From positions 2,634,505 through 2,698,504 of the forward strand of contig JAKSZT010053769.1 in NCBI GenBank assembly GCA_026826555.1: DNA of 64,000 bases, in the 5' to 3' direction. The notes beneath the pieces are model-generated. The model did not search any database and had not been told where the DNA came from. It saw nothing but the letters and a program-made list of their open reading frames with translations. Positions within the stretch are counted from its first letter, which is position 1; each line of letters opens with the position of its first letter. Origin of the DNA: Tolypeutes matacus. Lineage: Eukaryota > Chordata > Mammalia > Cingulata > Chlamyphoridae. Of this stretch, positions 58,801 to 64,000 are shown piece after piece. The position numbers and the translations under genes are program-made.

Positions 58801-60764
58801 ATCAAGGTCCAAAACCCATCTTTATATGCACTACACTCCTCTATATTAATATGGAAATAATAGCAAAATGGAAAGGAGGGCAACCATTAGTAAATGACTT
58901 AGCAAATAAATGCTTTTGACAATTTGTGAGTAAAAATATAGCATGGAACTGACAATTTTTAAACACAATTATAATAATATCCTAAAATATGGATAATGGA
59001 ATTTGACAGAACTGCTTTCATTTTAAAATATATAACAAAGGGTGGAAGAATATAAATTGTATTTATGTAGCAGTCTTAGGGGATTTCACATGGAAAGCGT
59101 GATCCAGACAACAATGAAATGTTGTATTCTTTCATTCCTAATAGATGTGTTGAATTTACTATGGCTTCCCTGATTTCATGTGGACAAGTGGAGCACATTG
59201 AGCAGCAAAAGGGTACATTTAGGGCATGTTAAAGGCATAAGAGCAATGAGATTCTGATGCTGGAGGAAAACTTGGCCAGACACAGCAGGCTTAATTCATT
59301 TGAAAAGAAGGGCAAAGTGGCAGTTACAATATGTGTTTATATTATTTTTACTTGTTTGGACATAGCTGTTTCTTTAATTAAGTCTGTTTTAATGGAAAAC
59401 ATTGTAGTGTTAATCTTTATCTCACAAACAGAATCAAAACCATTTTAAATATATACAAAAAGAGTAAAACCTCACAACAGTGTATGGAAATGTAATAACA
59501 GCAAGATTCCTGAAGATATTTACATCCCAACACTGGGTCTTATAATGGCTCTTCCAGGCAAATAGAAAATCCAGAATTTTACACAAGGTATTTGCACCAT
59601 ATTAAATAACAGGTATCTGTGTTTTGTGAATATTATTTCTGAGGCACTTATGGGATTTGTTAAACAAATCTATGCTTAAAATCACTAAGGCATTCAAAAT
59701 TATGTAAGTTTGAGAAAATGTAATTGAAGATAAGGATATGTAAGCCTTTTATAAAAGCGATTTTATGTGACTGTATTTTAGGAAAACGCCCATCTTTCAA
59801 TATGTGGCTCTGAGATGCTGGGTAAGGGATTTGATTGACTCCCAACCCCTCTAAGACCCACGCCACCCTCCCATACAAACTCAACTTCCCCTTTGACCTC
59901 AGCAGACCTAATAGAACTGTTTCTCATTGTAATTCTTCCTTTGCCTAAATTAGCAAGGTTTTCTAACAAATCCACTCACAACAGCTCTCCTTCCCCTCCC
60001 TGACAGTCCAAGTTGATCAATTCATTAAATTTTCATATGTTTCTGTGATAACCCAAAAGAAGATACTGAACGTCAGTGCTGGCTTTATCACTAGTCATAA
60101 GTGATAATGGCAGAAATGCTGTTACAGCTGTTACACCTCTCATGATATTCTTACAAGTGACAACACTATGCAAGGATTGCATTTATTTATTTTTTTTATT
60201 TTTGACCTTGATGATGATGATACCAAATTTTGGTACCAAGAGGACTGTGTTAAGAAGGCAGTTTCTATATTATTCAAAAATTACTTTTATGAATATGCAA
60301 AGACAACCTCACACAAATTACAGGAAAAATATAGTCATATATATTTATATAAATGTATACACATAATATTATACATATACATGTAATATATATGTACATA
60401 TATAAGTGTATGTGTTTACATACACAAGTCATACATACGTGTATATACATATACTCGCACATATATATGAATTTGTTTTCACTCTATAAGAAAGTGTCTT
60501 GAGATACAAATTGCAGATATAGAAATATATTTATATGTTATAAATATAGAAATAATCAATTTAAATAAAGTTTATATATTTATATGAATTATTTTCATCA
60601 TGGTAAGAATCCCTTGTCCTGCTTATCAAATGCCTGAAGCTTACACAAGGTTTGTGAGGAAAGGGTAAAGGAGGTAGGGAGGGATGATTTGAATATTCAA
60701 ATCATTTCTTTAAACACTTAGGAATAATTTTAACCAAGTAGGTATAAGACATGCACCCTGAAAA
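58801..60764. other. Unannotated AT-rich DNA with a TA/CA-rich tract
   Basis: No gene or interspersed repeat recognised. 60330-60475 is an alternating TA/CA/TG-rich tract of low complexity. Frames across it are composition artefacts. Confidence 0.5.
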
Positions 60765-61380
60765 CTATAATACTTTGATGAAAGAAATTTAAAAACTACT
60801 AAATAAATGAAAAGATATCCCATTTCATGGTTTGGAAGACTTAATACTGTTGGAAATACTTCTCAAAGTAAACTATAGAGTCAATGTAATCCTGACTGAA
60901 ATATTCATGGTCTTTTTAATTTTTTCAGAAATGGAAAATCCAATCCTAAAGTTCAGATGAAATTGCACAGTATCCTAAATAGCCAAAAAAATTTGAAACA
61001 GAACAAAGAAGAACACTACTCAATTTCACAACTTACTACAAAGCTACAGTAAGGAAATAGTGTGGAGCTGCCATAATGAAAAGCATATAGATTAATGGAA
61101 TTGAATTGACAGTATACAAGTAAACTCATACATATATGGTCAATAGATTTTTGACAAGAGTGCTAAGACCATTCAATGGAGAAAGAATAGTTTCCTCAAC
61201 TAATGGTGCTGGGACAACTGGATTTTCACATGCAAAAGAATGATGCTAGACCCTTACCTCACACCATATACAAAAATTAACTCAAAATGGATCAGACACT
61301 AATGTTTAAGAGAAAAAAACATAAAACTCTTAGAAAAAAACATAGGGACATATTTTTTTGACTTTGTATTAGATAATGCT
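60765..61380 (+). mobile_element. Old L1M ORF2, part 1
   Basis: Sense L1M: 'aaaagatatcccatttcatg', 'caatgtaatcctgactgaaa', 'ttgacaagagtgctaagacc', 'ctcaactaatggtgctggga', 'ttacctcacaccatatacaa', 'aaactcttagaaaaaaacat'. It is split at 61380 by the LTR-like insert and resumes at 61891. Confidence 0.92.
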
Positions 61381-61890
61381 TTATTTATTTATTTAATTAT
61401 TTTTTGAGGCAAGTAAAAAAAGCTCATTGAGAAACGAGAAACAGTCAGAGTACACACTTGATGCATGGGTGCGGGTGTGCTACAGGGTGAGATGTGCAAT
61501 GTGGAGTCCCTGGGTAGGTCTTTTTAAGGCCTTTCCTTTTTCCCCCTCCCCATATTAAGGAGGGACCCCAGCTATTTGCTGTACTGATTAGTTGCCTTTC
61601 TATCTTCATCTGTTAGCTTTCAGGGAACCATTTGGGAGGTCTTTCTGTTTATAGTTAACCTGGGCTTTTCTTTTGAGCCCTTCAGTTTCAAATGGGACCT
61701 CATGACCAGGGCCTTGGTGGGCTCTTCAGCTGTAATGGTTACAGGTTTGTTCTCAAGCAGCTGCCTCTCCTCAAGGGGTTTCAAGGCTGTGTCTCATGGC
61801 TATGTCCTGACCAGTGGCCTTCTGTCATTTCCTATACTAACCTGCCTCAATTCCCCTCAAGGGTGTAAGTTCTCTGATGAGGGGAGCTGA
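61381..61890 (-). mobile_element. LTR-like element with A-rich tail, inserted in an old L1
   Basis: A 510-bp block interrupts the L1 exactly between 'tagataatgct' and 'agtttcttaaatatgac'. On the minus strand it reads as a retroviral-LTR-like region. A TATA-like ccttaaaaagacc lies at 61517-61531 and a degenerate polyadenylation signal AATGAG at 61423-61428. Then come 17 nt ending cttgcctc and an A-rich tail of AAAT units (61381-61405). Such an end is what a polyadenylated LTR transcript copied back into DNA would leave. The family is not recognised, and no viral gene is present. Confidence 0.6.
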
Positions 61891-62925
61891 AGTTTCTTAA
61901 ATATGACACCAAAAGCACAAACAACAAAAGAACAAATAGATAAATTGGACTTCATCTAATTTTAAAACTTTTGTGCATCAAAGGACACTATCAAAGTGAA
62001 AACACAGCCCAGAGGATGGGAAAAATATTTGAAAATCAAAAACATGGTAAAGGTCTAATATCCAGGATGTTTAAAGAACACTTATAACTCAACAACATAA
62101 AGGCAAACAACCAAATTAAACAGTGGGCAAAAGACTGAATAGTCATTTCTTCATAGAAGATATTTAAATGGCCAACAAGCACATGAACACTTGTTCAATG
62201 TGATTAAGTATTAGGGAAATACCACTTCACACTCACCAGATTAACCTTAGTAAAAAAGAAAAACTGGAAAAAACTATGTTGGCAAAAATGGGGAGAACTT
62301 AGAACACTCATATAGTTCACCAACTGTGGAAAATTGTTTGGTGGTTACTTGAGAAGTTAAACATAAAATTACTGTATGATCCAGCAATTCCACTCTTAGT
62401 TATAGAACTGAAAGAACTGAAAATAAGAGTTCACACAAAAACTTGTACACAAATGTTCATAGAAAATCATTTGACAATAGCCAAAAGGTGGAAACAACAC
62501 AAATGTCCCATCAACAGATAAATTGATTAACCAAATGAGACATATACAATATAATCAAATACTATTCAGGCATAAAAAGGAATGAAGTGCTAATACTACA
62601 GCATGGATGAACCTGGAAAACATTATGCTCAGTGAAAGAGGCCAGACATAAATGGCCACATATTGTATGATTCCATTTATTTAAAATATATGGAATAGTC
62701 ATGTCCATAGAGATGGAAAGCTTATTGGCGGTAGTCCGGGCCCAGGAGGAGGGGGCAGTGGGGCATAGATTTTGATCTGAGATAAGGAGAAAGTTCTGGA
62801 ACTTGATAGTGGTTATGGTTGCACAACCCTGGTTATGGATTTAATGCCACTGAAGTGTACAACTTATAATGGCTACAATGGCAAATTTCATGCTATGTTT
62901 ATTTAACCAAAACTTTTTTAATCCA
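61891..62925 (+). mobile_element. Old L1M ORF2 C-terminus and 3' UTR, part 2
   Basis: Continues the L1M: 'tgacaccaaaagcacaaaca', 'gtgcatcaaaggacactatc', 'cactcttagttatagaactg', 'caatagccaaaaggtggaaa', 'catggatgaacctggaaaac', 'gaggccagacataaatggcc', 'gaacttgatagtggttatgg', ending 'atggcaaatttcatgctatg'. Collinear with part 1. Confidence 0.93.
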
Positions 62926-62984
62926 AGAAAAGAAAAGAAAAACAGGCAGGAAAGATGGGAGAAGAAAAGAGAACAATTAAGAAG

Positions 62985-64000
62985 AATATTCTCAAGATAA
63001 CAGGAGTAGATGACAAAGATATAGCCCTAGTCCTAATGAACTTACATTCAGTAGAGCACAGATTATTATGATGCAGTGCAAGAAGTGCATGCATGGAGAT
63101 ATCTACATTATATTATACTGTCACAATGGAAAAAATATCAATTTAGCCTAAAGGGAGGTTGTAACATCCACTATGCAAAGTGATAAAAAGGAACAGTATG
63201 AGCCATTTATTAGATATTTCAAAAAAGACATCTTGTTTGAAAAGTAACAGCAGTTCAAAATGCCTAGAGCTCAGAGTACCAATGAAACTTTAAGGAGAGA
63301 TTAGGCTGGACTGTCTGCTTGTGACAATTTATTAATGACTTTGTGAACTAAATAGACCAGTTCTAACTTTATCTTGTTAGCAACTTATAGCAATTGGAAA
63401 GCTGTTGTTTGTTTTTGTTTGGTTGTTCTATTTTACCAGAGAGGTAACAGTATCATATTTGAATTTTAGAGATATTAATTCTGGTGACCAAGTGGGGAAT
63501 GAAGATTGGAAAGGGGAAAAATTAAGAAGCAGAAAAATCAGCCTTATTTAGAAGTAGTATGACAATTATTCTTGCAAGAGATAGAGTCTAAGCTAGGACA
63601 TTAGGGATGAAAAGGGATGGGAACACTCAAGAACCATCTTAGCAGTAATTCCACAGGATTGTCCGACTGTCTGATTACAGAAGAGGCAATGTGCATGCTC
63701 TCTTACATGACTATGAGTTGCCTATGAGATGGCCATGGGATGACCATACTACTAATGAAGATATGGAATGAATACGCAAGGAGAGCCAGCATAGATGACA
63801 ATGAGTTCATTTTAACACATGTTCATTTGGACAGATGTGGGGGCATCCAGGATAAAATGCTTAGGAGACAAAATTGGAAATAGGAATCCAGAGGTCAGGG
63901 GCATGGTCAGGGATTTGAATGACTGTCATGTCCCAGTCACACTTGGCAATGAATAAACTATTTGAGAAAACTGACAGAATGGATGTGCTCATCCAGGAAT
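62985..64000 (-). mobile_element. L2 LINE relic running off the window edge
   Basis: Purine-rich antisense L2: 'ccctagtcctaatgaactta', 'cattcagtagagcacagatt', 'gtatcatatttgaattttag', 'aattctggtgaccaagtggg', 'ggacagatgtgggggcatcc', 'aggaatccagaggtcagggg'. These follow the L2 order from its 3' end toward the reverse-transcriptase domain. Diverged; no open frame remains. Confidence 0.65.

Noticed and set aside
1..64000. CRISPR arrays, operons, bacterial promoters, phage or plasmid functions
   Set aside because: The window is placental-mammal nuclear DNA. No direct-repeat/spacer array or compact gene organisation exists.
1..64000. Exciting undescribed coding system
   Set aside because: No long conserved-looking ORF, gene cluster or RNA gene is visible. 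Everything coding-like beyond chance is L1 or L2 relic.

Overview
The window looks like xenarthran nuclear DNA, most probably from an armadillo (Dasypus or a close relative). The diagnostic signal is the DAS family of tRNA-derived SINEs. Two near-identical copies (17225-17412 and 40624-40815) have intact RNA polymerase III A and B boxes, an (AAAT)n/poly(A) tail and clean target-site duplications. LINE-1 copies with a long, unusual 3' UTR, and an LTR that seems lineage-specific, fit the same placement.

I find no protein-coding gene, RNA gene or CpG island that I can support. The sequence is AT-rich, has frequent stops in all frames, and is tiled by transposon remnants, as in a gene desert or a very large intron. 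The only recognisable coding sequence is decayed transposon protein: L1 ORF2 pieces (151-1380 plus; 30839-32885 minus) and L2 reverse-transcriptase relics (about 7390-8160, 11310-11975 and 62985-64000, all minus).

Layout. 0-3 kb: two L1 fragments in opposite orientation, then old LINE 3' ends. 5-13 kb: MIR and L2 relics and an old L1 3' UTR. 14-17.4 kb: two adjacent MIRs and a young DAS SINE. 18.9-21.4 kb: a four-layer nest (old L1, then an MLT1 LTR, then an L1 3' end, then a DAS SINE). 24-26 kb: an MLT1-type LTR and a 572-bp solo LTR. 28.5-33 kb: L2, a hAT-type fragment, and a 2.7-kb L1 inserted into an older L1 3' UTR. 37-41 kb: a short hAT-type element with perfect inverted ends, two more xenarthran L1 3' UTR copies, and three DAS SINEs side by side. 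42.5 kb: an unbroken 199-nt pyrimidine tract. 42.9-45.2 kb: MLT1, MIR and old L1. 45.8-58.8 kb: mostly unrecognised sequence with scattered MIR and L2. 60.8-62.9 kb: an old L1 split by a 510-bp LTR-like insert that ends in an A-rich tail. 63-64 kb: L2.

No cellular pathway or operon-like organisation is present. The biology here is the layering of retrotransposons, and the most informative loci are the nests, whose insertion order can be read directly. A few unexplained blocks (14.0-14.3, 28.1-28.3, 35.4-35.8, 42.24-42.5, 52.35-52.55 and 57.5-58.1 kb) are reported as candidates for conservation or homology searches, without a claimed function. Repeat names come from recognition of characteristic sequence, not from a database search, and boundaries of old repeats are approximate.
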